DNA of 18,642 nt from an uncultured Oscillospiraceae bacterium (GCA_900552945.1 USBI01000037.1:1-18642), one strand, 5' to 3'; shown: positions 1-7,241, counted from the stretch's first letter. Notes: a model not told the origin generated them from the sequence alone. A program made the numbers and translations.

Positions 1-2
1 TC

Positions 3-611
3 ATTTGGGTGCATCCTGGTTATATCCGCCAGATCGAGCAGGGTGAGATTGATTTAACCGCCTGCTTTGATGATTCTGCGCGCAACCACAACAATCTGCT
101 GCGTCCGGAAGGGGAGACTGCCCGTGCGTTTAAGCGGTTGTATGAACGGCTGGAAAAGGTTTACGGCGGCGAAAATTACGGCAGCCAGACTCTGTTCCGC
201 GCTTATATGACCGAACTGCTCGTTCTGCTTAACCAGACCTATTTTGATATGTCCGGCGAATTGCTTCCTGATGTAAGCAGCAATGAAAAAATCACCGATA
301 TCATCCGCTATATCAACGAAAACCTGACGGACGACCTTTCGCTTGATGAGCTGGCAAAACGGTTTTATATCAGCAAATACCATCTAGGCCGGCAGTTTAA
401 ACAGAATGTCGGCTTCACCCTGCACCAGTATGTGATGAAAAAGCGGTTAATGACCGCTCGCTCTTGCCTGATGGACGGGGAAAGTGTGAACGCGGCGTTT
501 ATTCAAAGCGGCTTCAGCGATTATTCCAACTTTTCCCGCAGTTTCAAAGCGGAGTTTGGGGTTGCTCCCAAACGTTATTCCGCATTGCTTTTGCAGGGAG
601 ACCGGTATTGA
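3..611 (+). CDS. AraC-family transcriptional regulator, C-terminal part (5' end off the window)
   Basis: This is a DNA-binding transcription regulator. The reading frame is open to the left edge (Ile-Trp precede the first possible GTG at position 9), so the N-terminus is missing and the visible start is not the real one. The last ~100 residues form the AraC/XylS double helix-turn-helix: the first HTH spans 'LSLDELAKRFYISKYHLGR' and the second lies around 'SGFSDYSNFSRSFKAEFGVAP', where the F-x-D-x-S-x-F-x-R-x-F-K-x-x-x-G-x-x-P pattern is the AraC signature. The visible part before it (HPGYIRQIEQG onward) is consistent with the end of a cupin-like sensor domain followed by a helical linker, as in sugar-responsive members. 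Its ligand and targets cannot be told from here. It converges on the homocysteine methyltransferase gene across a shared terminator, so the two need not be related in function. Confidence 0.9.
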   Translation: MWVHPGYIRQIEQGEIDLTACFDDSARNHNNLLRPEGETARAFKRLYERLEKVYGGENYGSQTLFRAYMTELLVLLNQTYFDMSGELLPDVSSNEKITDIIRYINENLTDDLSLDELAKRFYISKYHLGRQFKQNVGFTLHQYVMKKRLMTARSCLMDGESVNAAFIQSGFSDYSNFSRSFKAEFGVAPKRYSALLLQGDRY

Positions 612-625
612 GAACATGATTGCAG

Positions 626-660
626 AAAACGGGTATGCGAAAAAAACGCATACCCGTTTT
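626..660 (+). terminator. Rho-independent terminator, probably bidirectional
   Basis: A 14-bp perfect stem (626-639 with 647-660) closes a 7-A loop, and the T-run continues to 663. The hairpin lies between two convergent genes and ends immediately before the stop codon of the minus-strand gene. On the minus strand the stem is also followed by a short T-run, so it could serve both genes. Confidence 0.9.
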
Positions 661-661
661 T

Positions 662-1903
662 TTATTTGATGATAATATACGGTGTTCCGTTGTAAAAACG
701 CGCCGCCTGTTTTGCGGTTTCTTCGCTATGCGCGGCAATTCCGAGCGGGAGCCGAACCGTTGTCTGTAAAAAGCGGATGGCTGCGGCCGCCTCGTCCGGA
801 GAGAGGCCGGGCAGCAGGGTGAGGTCCAGCAGCATATATTCGGCGTCGCCTTCATACGCTTTGTCCAATGCAATGTCCATCAAACTGTCAAAATCCTGTG
901 ACTGGATATATCCTGCGATCTCTTCTGCGTTTTGCGGCGTGATGAGATCAACCTTTTCGGTATCTGCCGTCACCGCGACAAATACGGATGGGGTGCAGGC
1001 GCATGCGACCGGTTCCACCGTCCGTTTGACGGGCGTGATTCCTTCCACCGCTTTTGTCAGCTTGCGGATGTACTCATAATTGGTGCCGCAGCAGCCGCCC
1101 AGAATGTTCGCGCCTGCTTTTGCGAGCTCTGCCATAATATCTGCAAACTCGTCTGGAGTGGTGTCAAACACCGTTACGCCATCCCGCTCCTGCGGAAGTC
1201 CGGCGTTCGGCTGAACGATGACTGGCAGGGAGGTAAGCTGCAGCAGCTGTTTCGCGTAAGGAAGCAGGTCTTTCGGGCCGACGCTGCAGTTTAAGCCAAT
1301 GGCGTCCGCGCCAAGTCGTTCCAGCGTTGCGGCAATGCTTTCCAGACAGCCGCCGGTGTAGGTGCGCCCGTTTGCTTCCAGTGTAATCGAGCAGATGACC
1401 GGAAGAGATGTGTTCTCCTTTGCGGCCAGAAGACCGGCCTTCATCTCAAAAAGGTCGGACTGGGTCTCGATGAGGATGGCGTCTGCACCGTATTTTTCAG
1501 CGACGACCGCTTGCTCTTTATAAAGATCATATGCCTCCTCAAAGGTCACTTCACCCATCGGCTCCAGCAGCTTGCCGCACGGGCCGATGTCATAGATGAG
1601 GAACGCTGACTTTCCAGCGGCCTCCACCGCTTTGATCGCACATTCAAACGCGGCGTGTGCCATGTCGTCCAACGAATAGGGAAGCCCTTCTATTTTATAA
1701 CGGCTGTTGCTGAAGGTGTTCAGGGTGACCACCTGCGCGCCGCTTTCCAGGTAATTTTTATGAATATCGGTCACGACCTCCGGCATGGTCATGTTCAGCA
1801 CGGTGGGGTTTTCACCGGGTTTAAGTCCGCGCTCCATCAAAACAGTGCCAAACGCACCGTCGAAGATCAGTAAACGGTTTTGAATGGTGGAAAGAAAATC
1901 CAT
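662..1903 (-). CDS. Homocysteine S-methyltransferase (MetH-like N-terminal module with a truncated pterin domain)
   Basis: It is predicted to transfer a methyl group to homocysteine, giving methionine, in the cytosol. Residues 1-290 are a complete homocysteine-binding barrel: DGAFGT at 15-20, and the three zinc cysteines C206 (GLNCS) and C271-C272 (GGCCGT). Residues ~318-413 resemble the first part of the MetH folate/pterin-binding barrel (for instance an LPG turn after the second strand and a final 'YNGTPYII' like the MetH 'YNGKPIIN' strand), but the protein stops there, 413 residues long, with no complete pterin domain and no B12 domain. The start is ATG with AGGAGG 6 bases upstream. A sigma-A promoter gives a leader of only ~30 nt, with no room for a SAM riboswitch or T-box. 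It may work with separate pterin/cobalamin subunits or use another methyl donor. The methyltransferase call is firm; the methyl donor is not. Confidence 0.88.
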   Translation of the reverse strand: MDFLSTIQNRLLIFDGAFGTVLMERGLKPGENPTVLNMTMPEVVTDIHKNYLESGAQVVTLNTFSNSRYKIEGLPYSLDDMAHAAFECAIKAVEAAGKSAFLIYDIGPCGKLLEPMGEVTFEEAYDLYKEQAVVAEKYGADAILIETQSDLFEMKAGLLAAKENTSLPVICSITLEANGRTYTGGCLESIAATLERLGADAIGLNCSVGPKDLLPYAKQLLQLTSLPVIVQPNAGLPQERDGVTVFDTTPDEFADIMAELAKAGANILGGCCGTNYEYIRKLTKAVEGITPVKRTVEPVACACTPSVFVAVTADTEKVDLITPQNAEEIAGYIQSQDFDSLMDIALDKAYEGDAEYMLLDLTLLPGLSPDEAAAAIRFLQTTVRLPLGIAAHSEETAKQAARFYNGTPYIIIK

Positions 1904-1939
1904 GGTTGTCCTCCTGTAAGCCGAGTCTTGTTTGTCTGT

Positions 1940-1968
1940 ATTATACCGCTCTGTCCCTCATCTGTAAA
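1940..1968 (-). promoter_or_regulatory. Sigma-A promoter of the homocysteine methyltransferase gene
   Basis: Read on the minus strand, TTTACA (1968-1963) and a perfect TATAAT (1945-1940) are 17 bp apart. Transcription would start near 1933, about 30 nt before the ATG. Confidence 0.85.
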
Positions 1969-1972
1969 GAAA

Positions 1973-2048
1973 AAACGACCGGTGCGGGTTGTAAGGAGAC
2001 CGAACTCCTGCTACAATAAAAGCAAAAGAAAAGGAAGGGCGGTCGTTT
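1973..2048. repeat. 9-bp inverted repeat around the ispD promoter
   Basis: AAACGACCG at 1973-1981 and its exact reverse complement CGGTCGTTT at 2040-2048. The left arm sits between the two divergent -35 boxes; the right arm ends one base before the ispD GTG and touches its ribosome binding site. Only the right arm would be transcribed from the ispD promoter, so an mRNA hairpin is not expected. It may be an operator pair or chance. Confidence 0.4.
1989..2017 (+). promoter_or_regulatory. Sigma-A promoter of ispD-ispF
   Basis: TTGTAA (1989-1994) and TACAAT (2012-2017) are separated by 17 bp. The expected start is near 2024, giving a leader of ~26 nt. The spacer itself contains the short palindrome AGGAG/CTCCT. 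It is back to back with the minus-strand promoter at 1940-1968. Confidence 0.7.
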
Positions 2049-2049
2049 C

Positions 2050-2730
2050 GTGGTATCAGCAATCGTAGTCGCCGCGGGAAGCAGCTCGCGGATGGGTGTA
2101 GATAAACTGCTGCTCGAATTCGGCGGTGTGCCGGTAGTGGTAAGAAGTATCCGTGCGCTGGAGCAGGTGAAAGAAATCGGTGAAGTGGTTGTGGTCACCC
2201 GGGAAGAGCGTCTTGCACAGTACCGGCAGTTGAAAGAAACTTTTGCTCTGAAAAAGGTGACACGGATCGTCGCCGGCGGCGAGACCCGCCAGCAGTCGGT
2301 ACTTGAAGGTGTCAGAGCGGCGGATCCGTCGGCGGAATATGTTGCGATCCATGATGGCGCACGCCCGTTTGTTTCCCCGGAAGAGATCACCCGCGTGCTT
2401 GCGGATGCCGAACGCTTCGGCGCCGCTACGTTGGGCGTTCCGGTCAAGGATACAGTAAAAGTTGTTTCACCCGACGGGATGATTACTGCCACACCTGACC
2501 GAAGCAGTCTTTACCTTACGCAAACGCCCCAGGTGTTCCGTCGGGAGGTTTATCTGCAGGGAATTGAAGCTGCCCGTCGATCCGGGCTGGATTTTACCGA
2601 TGACTGTCAGCTTGTGGAACACGCCGGGCACCGGGTATATATGGCTTGTGGAAGTTACCGAAACATTAAACTTACGACTGAAGATGATCTGGCCATCGCA
2701 AATGCTTTTTTGCGGGATAATAATCGCTGA
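2050..2730 (+). CDS. ispD: 2-C-methyl-D-erythritol 4-phosphate cytidylyltransferase
   Basis: IspD joins CTP and methylerythritol 4-phosphate to CDP-methylerythritol, the third step of the MEP route to isoprenoid precursors, in the cytosol. The 226-residue length is usual for the family. The nucleotide-binding loop AAGSSSRMG with K19 follows the first strand; HDGARPF is at 101-107, K133 precedes DTVK, TQTPQVF is at 157-163 and TDD at 183-185, all family landmarks. The start is GTG at 2050 because the family begins right at the strand leading to AAG; a purine-rich AAGGAAGGG lies ~10 bases upstream. It is the first gene of a two-gene operon with ispF, 44 nt apart. There is no ispDF fusion here; the two enzymes are separate proteins. 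Confidence 0.96.
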   Translation: MVSAIVVAAGSSSRMGVDKLLLEFGGVPVVVRSIRALEQVKEIGEVVVVTREERLAQYRQLKETFALKKVTRIVAGGETRQQSVLEGVRAADPSAEYVAIHDGARPFVSPEEITRVLADAERFGAATLGVPVKDTVKVVSPDGMITATPDRSSLYLTQTPQVFRREVYLQGIEAARRSGLDFTDDCQLVEHAGHRVYMACGSYRNIKLTTEDDLAIANAFLRDNNR

Positions 2731-2763
2731 AGCAAGCAGGGTGTTGGATGGCGGATAAAGAAA

Positions 2764-2777
2764 AGAGGATGTTTATG
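2764..2777 (+). promoter_or_regulatory. Ribosome binding site that fixes the ispF start
   Basis: AGAGG (2764-2768) is 6 bases before ATG 2775 but directly abuts the in-frame ATG at 2769, and no good site precedes the in-frame ATG at 2748. Only the 2775 start has normal spacing, and it gives the family's usual N-terminus [11 protein letters not shown]. Confidence 0.7.
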
Positions 2778-3254
2778 ATTCGCATTGGACATGGATATGA
2801 CGTTCACCGCCTGACACAAGGGCGTAAACTTATCATCGGCGGGGTGGAGATTCCCCACACGCTCGGTTTGCTCGGCCATTCCGACGCTGATGTGTTGACC
2901 CACGCGATTATGGACGCCCTGCTGGGGGCCGCGACGCTGGGCGATATCGGTGTTCATTTTCCGGATACCGACCCTGCGTACAGCGGGGCGGACAGCATCG
3001 AGCTGCTCCGGAAGGTGATCGACATCCTGCGGCGGGAAGGGTACCGCGTTGGCAACATAGACAGTACCGTGATCGCACAGGCGCCCAAGCTCAAACCCTA
3101 TATCGAGCAGATGCGTGCAGTCCTTGCGGACGCCTGTGAAATCGATCGTTCGCAGGTCAGCGTCAAGGCTACAACCGAAGAACGCCTTGGCTTTTCCGGC
3201 AGAGAGGAAGGGATTTCGGCGCATGCGGTCGCCCTCATCGAACGACTGGATTGA
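2775..3254 (+). CDS. ispF: 2-C-methyl-D-erythritol 2,4-cyclodiphosphate synthase
   Basis: IspF cyclises CDP-methylerythritol 2-phosphate with release of CMP, two steps after IspD in the MEP pathway; the family works as a trimer with a divalent metal at each interface. The protein has 159 residues, the usual length. Metal ligands D9, H11 (GYDVHR) and H43 are present, as are GHSDADV at 34-40, the [11 protein letters not shown] segment, and the C-terminal [24 protein letters not shown] block that binds the nucleotide. The in-frame ATGs at 2748 and 2769 would add unusual N-terminal residues and are rejected on ribosome-site spacing. It is the second gene of the ispD-ispF operon, ended by the terminator at 3293. 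Confidence 0.96.
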   Translation: MIRIGHGYDVHRLTQGRKLIIGGVEIPHTLGLLGHSDADVLTHAIMDALLGAATLGDIGVHFPDTDPAYSGADSIELLRKVIDILRREGYRVGNIDSTVIAQAPKLKPYIEQMRAVLADACEIDRSQVSVKATTEERLGFSGREEGISAHAVALIERLD

Positions 3255-3292
3255 TTGTTTCATATCGTGTGTTTACCGAGTTGATGAATTTG

Positions 3293-3322
3293 AAAACGCC
3301 CCGCAAAAGCGGGGCGTTTTTT
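3293..3322 (+). terminator. Rho-independent terminator after ispF
   Basis: A perfect 12-bp stem (3293-3304 with 3309-3320), very GC-rich at its top, closes an AAAA loop and runs into six Ts. Confidence 0.93.
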
Positions 3323-3390
3323 GTTTGTACACAATTTGCGAGTGAATATCTTTCGGGAGCATTTAAAGAAGGTTTTGCATATCATGAAAG

Positions 3391-3419
3391 TAGAAAACGG
3401 TGTTTTCTGCTGTTTTCTA
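3391..3419 (+). other. Alternative overlapping hairpins upstream of the DUF3343 gene
   Basis: TAGAAAAC (3391-3398) can pair with GTTTTCT at 3402-3408 (3-nt loop) or with GTTTTCTA at 3412-3419 (13-nt loop), but not both. The ~135 bp between the ispF terminator and the DUF3343 start otherwise shows no gene and no convincing -35/-10 pair. The arms are AT-rich, so this is only suggestive. Confidence 0.3.
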
Positions 3420-3458
3420 AAGAAAAAGCCTGCTTTGGCCGAATCGTGGTGATAACCT

Positions 3459-3677
3459 GTGAAAAACCTGATCATGCTCCGTTCCATCACACATGCTTAC
3501 AAAGCCAAGGATTATCTTTCCTCAAAAGGAATCCATGTAGGTATTGTCCGCACCCCCTCCGGTTATTCCAAACGCGGGTGCGGTTACAGCATTGTGGTCA
3601 AACAGGATCCGGCTGCACTCCGTGCGATGTTGGAACGTGTTGGGATTCCTGTACTCGGAACGGCGCAGATTCATTAA
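3459..3677 (+). CDS. DUF3343 protein, putative Se/S carrier-like
   Basis: A 72-residue protein that fits the DUF3343 family, which Pfam names putative Se/S carrier protein-like. Features seen are the N-terminal strand followed by a helix (ITHAYKAKDYLSSKGI), the short segment IVRTPSGYSKRGCGYSIVV, and a single conserved-looking cysteine, C41, in the GCGYSI motif; the fold expected is small and ferredoxin-like. The start is GTG at 3459 with GGTGA six bases upstream; an in-frame ATG at 3474 is possible but would remove the first strand. It lies just upstream of a cysteine desulfurase-type enzyme on the same strand, which supports a role as a persulfide or selenium acceptor, but this is inference from family name and context. 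No selD, selA, or tRNA-Sec is in the window. Confidence 0.8.
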   Translation: MKNLIMLRSITHAYKAKDYLSSKGIHVGIVRTPSGYSKRGCGYSIVVKQDPAALRAMLERVGIPVLGTAQIH

Positions 3678-3702
3678 ACCGGCGGTGTGACGGGAGTTCT
3701 TC

Positions 3703-3828
3703 CGGATGGCTCCGCATCATGCTGGTGTGGCGCGTGGCCGTCCGCCGGAAGGGCTTTGCCGCCGGGGCGGACAAACTGTTTGGGCAACACAGAGGGCAGG
3801 GCAGAGTCGGGTCGGTTTTACAGCCGAC
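3703..3828 (+). other. GC-rich, strongly foldable intergenic segment; candidate structured leader RNA
   Basis: The 3678-3840 gap is about 66% GC by hand count. It holds stem A, 3703-3710 with 3737-3744 (8 pairs, one G-T); above it an 8-pair hairpin, 3712-3719 with 3723-3730, closing the triloop TGC; stem B, 3740-3746 with 3766-3772 (7 perfect pairs), which shares bases 3740-3744 with stem A, so A and B exclude each other; and hairpin C, 3811-3815 with 3824-3828. No tRNA, tRNA-Sec, SRP RNA or known riboswitch core was recognised, and the frames through it do not give a recognisable protein. It could be a leader regulating the downstream desulfurase gene, a processing or mRNA-stability element, or decayed coding DNA. 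Confidence 0.4.
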
Positions 3829-3835
3829 GGAAACA

Positions 3836-3849
3836 GGGTGATGATTTTG
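3836..3849 (+). promoter_or_regulatory. Ribosome binding site suggesting a TTG start at 3847
   Basis: GGGTGAT (3836-3842) is 4-5 bases before TTG 3847, matching the GGTGA-5/6-start pattern of gatC, gatB and the AspRS gene here. It overlaps ATG 3841, which would therefore be poorly placed. Confidence 0.5.
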
Positions 3850-4977
3850 ATTTATTTTGACAATGCCGCTACGACCTATCCCAAGCCGGACGCAGTGGCA
3901 CAGGCGGCTTCTATGGCGGTGCGGCATTTTGGAGGGAATCCGGGCCGCAGTGGGCATGATTTTTCTATGCGGGCCGGGAATATGGTGTATAAAACAAGAA
4001 AGAAGGCGGCGGCGTTTTTTCATGCGGAGACCGAGAAGGTGATTTTCACCGTGAATTGTACACAGGCACTTAATATGGCGCTCAAAGGGCTTCTCAAAAA
4101 GGGCGATCATGTTGTTACTTCCGTTTTGGAACATAATTCGGTCTACCGTCCATTGTATGCGCTTGCGGGAGAGCGCGGAATCACCGTCAGTTACGCGGAA
4201 CCCGGATTAACAGAGGATGAAACAGTAGAGCATTTTGAACAGCTGTTTACCCCAAAGACATCGGTAGTGGTATGTACCCATGCTTCTAATGTGAGCGGTA
4301 AGATTATGCCAATTCAGAAATTGGCCGATCTGTGCCGGAAGATAAAGGCGGTTTTGGTAGTAGATGCCGCTCAGTCAGCCGGAGTTCTTCCCATAGATGT
4401 ATTCTCGCTTGGAAAATGCGTGGTGTGCACGGCTGGGCATAAAGGGTTGTATGGCGCAACCGGTACCGGACTCATGATTTTGGGAGATGATGTCAGCTTG
4501 TCCACTGTGCTGGAAGGAGGAACCGGGAGCGTGTCCAACGAAATGCAGCAGCCGGATTTTCTTCCGGATCGGTTTGAAAGCGGTACGCTCAATACAGTAG
4601 GCATTTTTACTTTGAGCAAAGGACTTGATTTTGTGGAAAGCCGCAGCATCGGCCGGCTTTATCAGCATGAAATGTCACTTGCGCTGCTTGTGGCGGATGC
4701 GGTTCGCCAGAACAAAAATTTGCGTTTGCTGGACCCTGCGTTTGGGTTCGGAACGCATGTTCCGGTCGTTTCATTCACGCATGCAAGCCGTGAATCGACT
4801 GAAATTGGCGAACAGCTTAACCGGGCTGGAATCGCTGTTCGGGCAGGTTTGCACTGTGCGCCGCTTGCCCACCGTTTTTACGGCAGCAGTGCAAACGGTG
4901 CGGTTCGCCTTTCACCGGGGGCGTTTAACAAAAAATCGGAAGCTGAATTTGTCGCAAAACAGGTAAAAATGCTGTAA
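3847..4977 (+). CDS. Class V aminotransferase, cysteine desulfurase / selenocysteine lyase type
   Basis: A PLP enzyme of the NifS/CsdB fold that removes sulfur or selenium from cysteine or selenocysteine, leaving alanine. It starts with the family's IYFDNAATT; the substrate and cofactor regions CTHASNVSG and VVDAAQSAG are intact; the PLP lysine is K199 in AGHKGLYG; EGGTGS is at 223-228; and the sulfur-accepting cysteine is C337 in GLHCAPLAH, followed by GAVRLSPGAFN. The EGG-x-GS motif and short N-terminus fit the TIGR01977-type subfamily of unassigned function. The TTG at 3847 gives the family N-terminus MIYFDN and 376 residues; ATG 3841 (two residues longer) is the alternative, and ATG 3706 would add an unrelated 45-residue leader from GC-rich DNA. 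It follows the DUF3343 gene, its likely acceptor partner. No terminator is obvious after it before the cdaA promoter. Confidence 0.9.
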   Translation: MIYFDNAATTYPKPDAVAQAASMAVRHFGGNPGRSGHDFSMRAGNMVYKTRKKAAAFFHAETEKVIFTVNCTQALNMALKGLLKKGDHVVTSVLEHNSVYRPLYALAGERGITVSYAEPGLTEDETVEHFEQLFTPKTSVVVCTHASNVSGKIMPIQKLADLCRKIKAVLVVDAAQSAGVLPIDVFSLGKCVVCTAGHKGLYGATGTGLMILGDDVSLSTVLEGGTGSVSNEMQQPDFLPDRFESGTLNTVGIFTLSKGLDFVESRSIGRLYQHEMSLALLVADAVRQNKNLRLLDPAFGFGTHVPVVSFTHASRESTEIGEQLNRAGIAVRAGLHCAPLAHRFYGSSANGAVRLSPGAFNKKSEAEFVAKQVKML

Positions 4978-4995
4978 AAAAGCTGTGAACTTTTG

Positions 4996-5023
4996 TTGCA
5001 ATCCGTTTGGTTTATGGTACAAT
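4996..5023 (+). promoter_or_regulatory. Sigma-A promoter of cdaA-cdaR
   Basis: TTGCAA (4996-5001) and TACAAT (5018-5023) with a 16-bp spacer. The leader of ~50 nt carries a weak CATGG/CCATG hairpin (5031-5035 with 5050-5054) before the Shine-Dalgarno site GGAGAGG. Confidence 0.72.
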
Positions 5024-5079
5024 AGAATTGCATGGTTTTGGTTGTTTTGCCATGACGTTAAAATAAGAGGAGAGGTAGC

Positions 5080-5946
5080 ATGCAATACATTACGCTGGTG
5101 TGGAATTCCATTGTCAGTGTCATCCGCACGTTTACGCTGGCAGACTTAATTGATATTCTCCTCGTTTCCTATCTGGTTTACAAAGCCATTAAGCTGGTGC
5201 GCGAAACAAGAGCAGAGCAGCTGGTAAAAGGTCTTCTGATTCTTGCGGTTTCTTATTTTGTCGCGCAGATCATTGATTTGAAAACAATGTCATTTGTGCT
5301 GACAAATATTTTTACATTTGGTGTTTTGGCCATTATCGTCGTTTTTCAGCCGGAACTGCGGCGGGCGTTAGAAAAAGTCGGCCGAACTAAGATTGCCGGT
5401 TTAAGCGTTTTAGCGGGCGGAGAAAACAGCTTTGAAAAAGGGCAGGCATGGGCACCTGCGATCAAGCCGATTGTGGAAGCGTGTGAACGCCTTTCCAATA
5501 CAAAAACCGGCGCGATTATCGTAATAGAAAACAAAACAAAGCTTGGCGATCTGCTTCCTGTTGGCGTGGTGATTGACGCGCAGGCAAGCGTTCAGCTGCT
5601 GTGCAATATCTTTTTCCCGAATTCGCCGATGCATGACGGAGCAGTCATCATGCGGGATGGCCGTGTTCTTGCGGCGGGCTGTTTTCTTCCCAGTACAACC
5701 AAAGGGGAATATGTCGACAAACAGTTGGGTTCCCGCCATCGTGCGGCCATTGGCATGAGTGAAAATTCCGATGCGCTCGTCATTGTTGTTTCAGAGGAAA
5801 CGGGAACGATTTCCGTTGCAGAAAACGGCAGCCTGCAGCGAAATTTTAATTCCTTTACCTTAACGCAGTTGTTGCGTGCACGGTTGATCCCGGAAGCTCC
5901 TGAAAAGAAAAGCAAGCGCCGTTTTTTGGGGAGGTTTAAACGATGA
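5080..5946 (+). CDS. cdaA: Diadenylate cyclase CdaA
   Basis: CdaA makes the second messenger c-di-AMP from two ATP at the membrane; c-di-AMP controls potassium and osmolyte transport and cell-wall homeostasis in Firmicutes. Three membrane helices fill residues ~18-37, 48-64 and 70-90, followed by the cytosolic DisA_N (DAC) domain. Its catalytic motifs are intact: DGA at 186-188 (MHDGAVI) and RHR at 219-221 (GSRHRAAIG), with the SEETG turn at 238-242. The 288 residues are slightly more than usual because of a basic C-terminal tail (KKSKRRFLGRFKR). The start is ATG 5080 with GGAGAGG five bases upstream. Its stop overlaps the cdaR start (ATGA), so the two are translationally coupled. Confidence 0.96.
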   Translation: MQYITLVWNSIVSVIRTFTLADLIDILLVSYLVYKAIKLVRETRAEQLVKGLLILAVSYFVAQIIDLKTMSFVLTNIFTFGVLAIIVVFQPELRRALEKVGRTKIAGLSVLAGGENSFEKGQAWAPAIKPIVEACERLSNTKTGAIIVIENKTKLGDLLPVGVVIDAQASVQLLCNIFFPNSPMHDGAVIMRDGRVLAAGCFLPSTTKGEYVDKQLGSRHRAAIGMSENSDALVIVVSEETGTISVAENGSLQRNFNSFTLTQLLRARLIPEAPEKKSKRRFLGRFKR

Positions 5947-7232
5947 AGCTGTTTCGTGATAACTGGTTCTCCAAATTGTTTGACAACAACCTGTTCGTCA
6001 AGGTGCTTTCGGTTGTGATCGCTGTGATCAGCTGGTTCCTTGTGGCTGTTTTTGTCAGCGAGGATGCAAGAGTGACCATTTACAACGTACCTGTTACAAT
6101 CGATATGGAAAATTCCAGTGCGCAGTTGCTGGGCCTTGAACCGGTTGAGGGCAATGAGCAGACTGTAAACGTTACCGTGCAGGGAAAGCGGTATCAGGTC
6201 GGCGCTTTAACAGCGGATAGCTTTGAAGTGGTTGCGCTGCCGTCTGCTGTTACATCAGCTGGAACATATGAGTTGGAAGTTACGGTGCGTAAGAAAGTTT
6301 CGCTTTCGGAAAACACTGATTATCAGATCCTTTACGCAACGCCTGATAAGATCACGGTGCAGTTTGACACTGTCGTCAGCAAGTCTTTTTCCCTTTCGGT
6401 TTCTGCCGATGAAGTGCAGGCGGAGGATGGTTACATCAAAGGAACGCCGACGGTTTCGCCGGATAAGGTTACATTAACGGGGCCACAGGCGTCGATTGAC
6501 CGCGTGGCAAAATGCGTAGTCAAGGTGGATAATTCGGAATCTCGAACAGAAACGCTTGTAACAGACGGCCGTCTGGAGCTTTATGATAAAGACGGAACGT
6601 TGATTGAGGATGACAATATTGAAGCTTCAACGGAAAAATATACTGTTACCGTTCCTATTCTGGAACAGAAAGTTCTTCCTGTAACATTTGATTACCTCAA
6701 CGTGCCGGAAGGATTTGACACAAGCACGCTGAAATATACCATGAGCCAGTCTACCATTGAAGTTGCTGCTCCTTCCAGTGTTCTGGACAATTTTGAAAGT
6801 GTGAATGTGGGCTATGTTGATTTCCGACAGTTGGATTTGAATGCGATATTTAATTTAAGTGTTGCATTGCCGGATTCATTTGTGAATACACAAAATGTTG
6901 GTGAAATTTCGATTTCCTTTGACCTGTCTGGGTATTCATCTAAAACTGTCCGAATATCGAACAGTAATTTGAAGCTTGTCAATGTCCCGGAAAATGTAGA
7001 TGCCAGTGTGGTGACGCAGTATATTGGTTCGGTGAAGATTATCGGCACGCCGGAGGACCTGGCGACAATTACGGCTTCCGATGTTGTTGGCGAGATTGAT
7101 CTGCTGGAACAGAAAATTACGGAAAAAGGGCAGTTTACTGTTCCGGTGTCTGTGAAAATCCCAACGAAATCAACTGTATGGGCCGTTGGAGAGTATACAG
7201 CAATCGTGTACGCGTCCCTAAATGATTTTTGA
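5943..7232 (+). CDS. cdaR: CdaA regulator CdaR (YbbR-domain protein)
   Basis: CdaR is a single-pass membrane protein whose extracytoplasmic YbbR domains modulate the membrane cyclase CdaA. Residues ~18-38 form the N-terminal membrane anchor (VLSVVIAVISWFLVAVFV) after a short basic cytosolic stretch; the rest, to residue 429, is beta-rich and divides into about four YbbR repeats of 80-90 residues, each carrying a phrase such as 'PDKVTLTGPQASIDRV', 'QSTIEVAAPSSVLDN' or 'SVKIIGTPEDLATI'. The start at ATG 5943 has GGGGAGG seven bases upstream inside cdaA. In many Firmicutes glmM follows cdaR; here a strong terminator ends the unit instead. Confidence 0.93.
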   Translation: MKLFRDNWFSKLFDNNLFVKVLSVVIAVISWFLVAVFVSEDARVTIYNVPVTIDMENSSAQLLGLEPVEGNEQTVNVTVQGKRYQVGALTADSFEVVALPSAVTSAGTYELEVTVRKKVSLSENTDYQILYATPDKITVQFDTVVSKSFSLSVSADEVQAEDGYIKGTPTVSPDKVTLTGPQASIDRVAKCVVKVDNSESRTETLVTDGRLELYDKDGTLIEDDNIEASTEKYTVTVPILEQKVLPVTFDYLNVPEGFDTSTLKYTMSQSTIEVAAPSSVLDNFESVNVGYVDFRQLDLNAIFNLSVALPDSFVNTQNVGEISISFDLSGYSSKTVRISNSNLKLVNVPENVDASVVTQYIGSVKIIGTPEDLATITASDVVGEIDLLEQKITEKGQFTVPVSVKIPTKSTVWAVGEYTAIVYASLNDF

Positions 7233-7241
7233 CGTAACCGC

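Noticed and set aside
1904..1940. SAM riboswitch or T-box upstream of the homocysteine methyltransferase
   Set aside because: The promoter leaves a leader of only ~30 nt, too short for either.
3690..3790. A tRNA-Sec or other tRNA in the GC-rich gap
   Set aside because: No acceptor stem, TCA anticodon loop or T-loop consensus could be fitted; the hairpins have triloops or unrelated loops.
3251..3841. A 196-codon open frame across the ispF-DUF3343-desulfurase interval
   Set aside because: It runs through a terminator and overlaps the DUF3343 gene in another frame, with Cys/Arg/His-rich content typical of a non-coding frame.
3706..3846. N-terminal extension of the desulfurase from ATG 3706
   Set aside because: The added 45 residues are Arg/Gly-rich, unlike any part of the family, and come from foldable GC-rich DNA; the family begins at IYFDNAATT.
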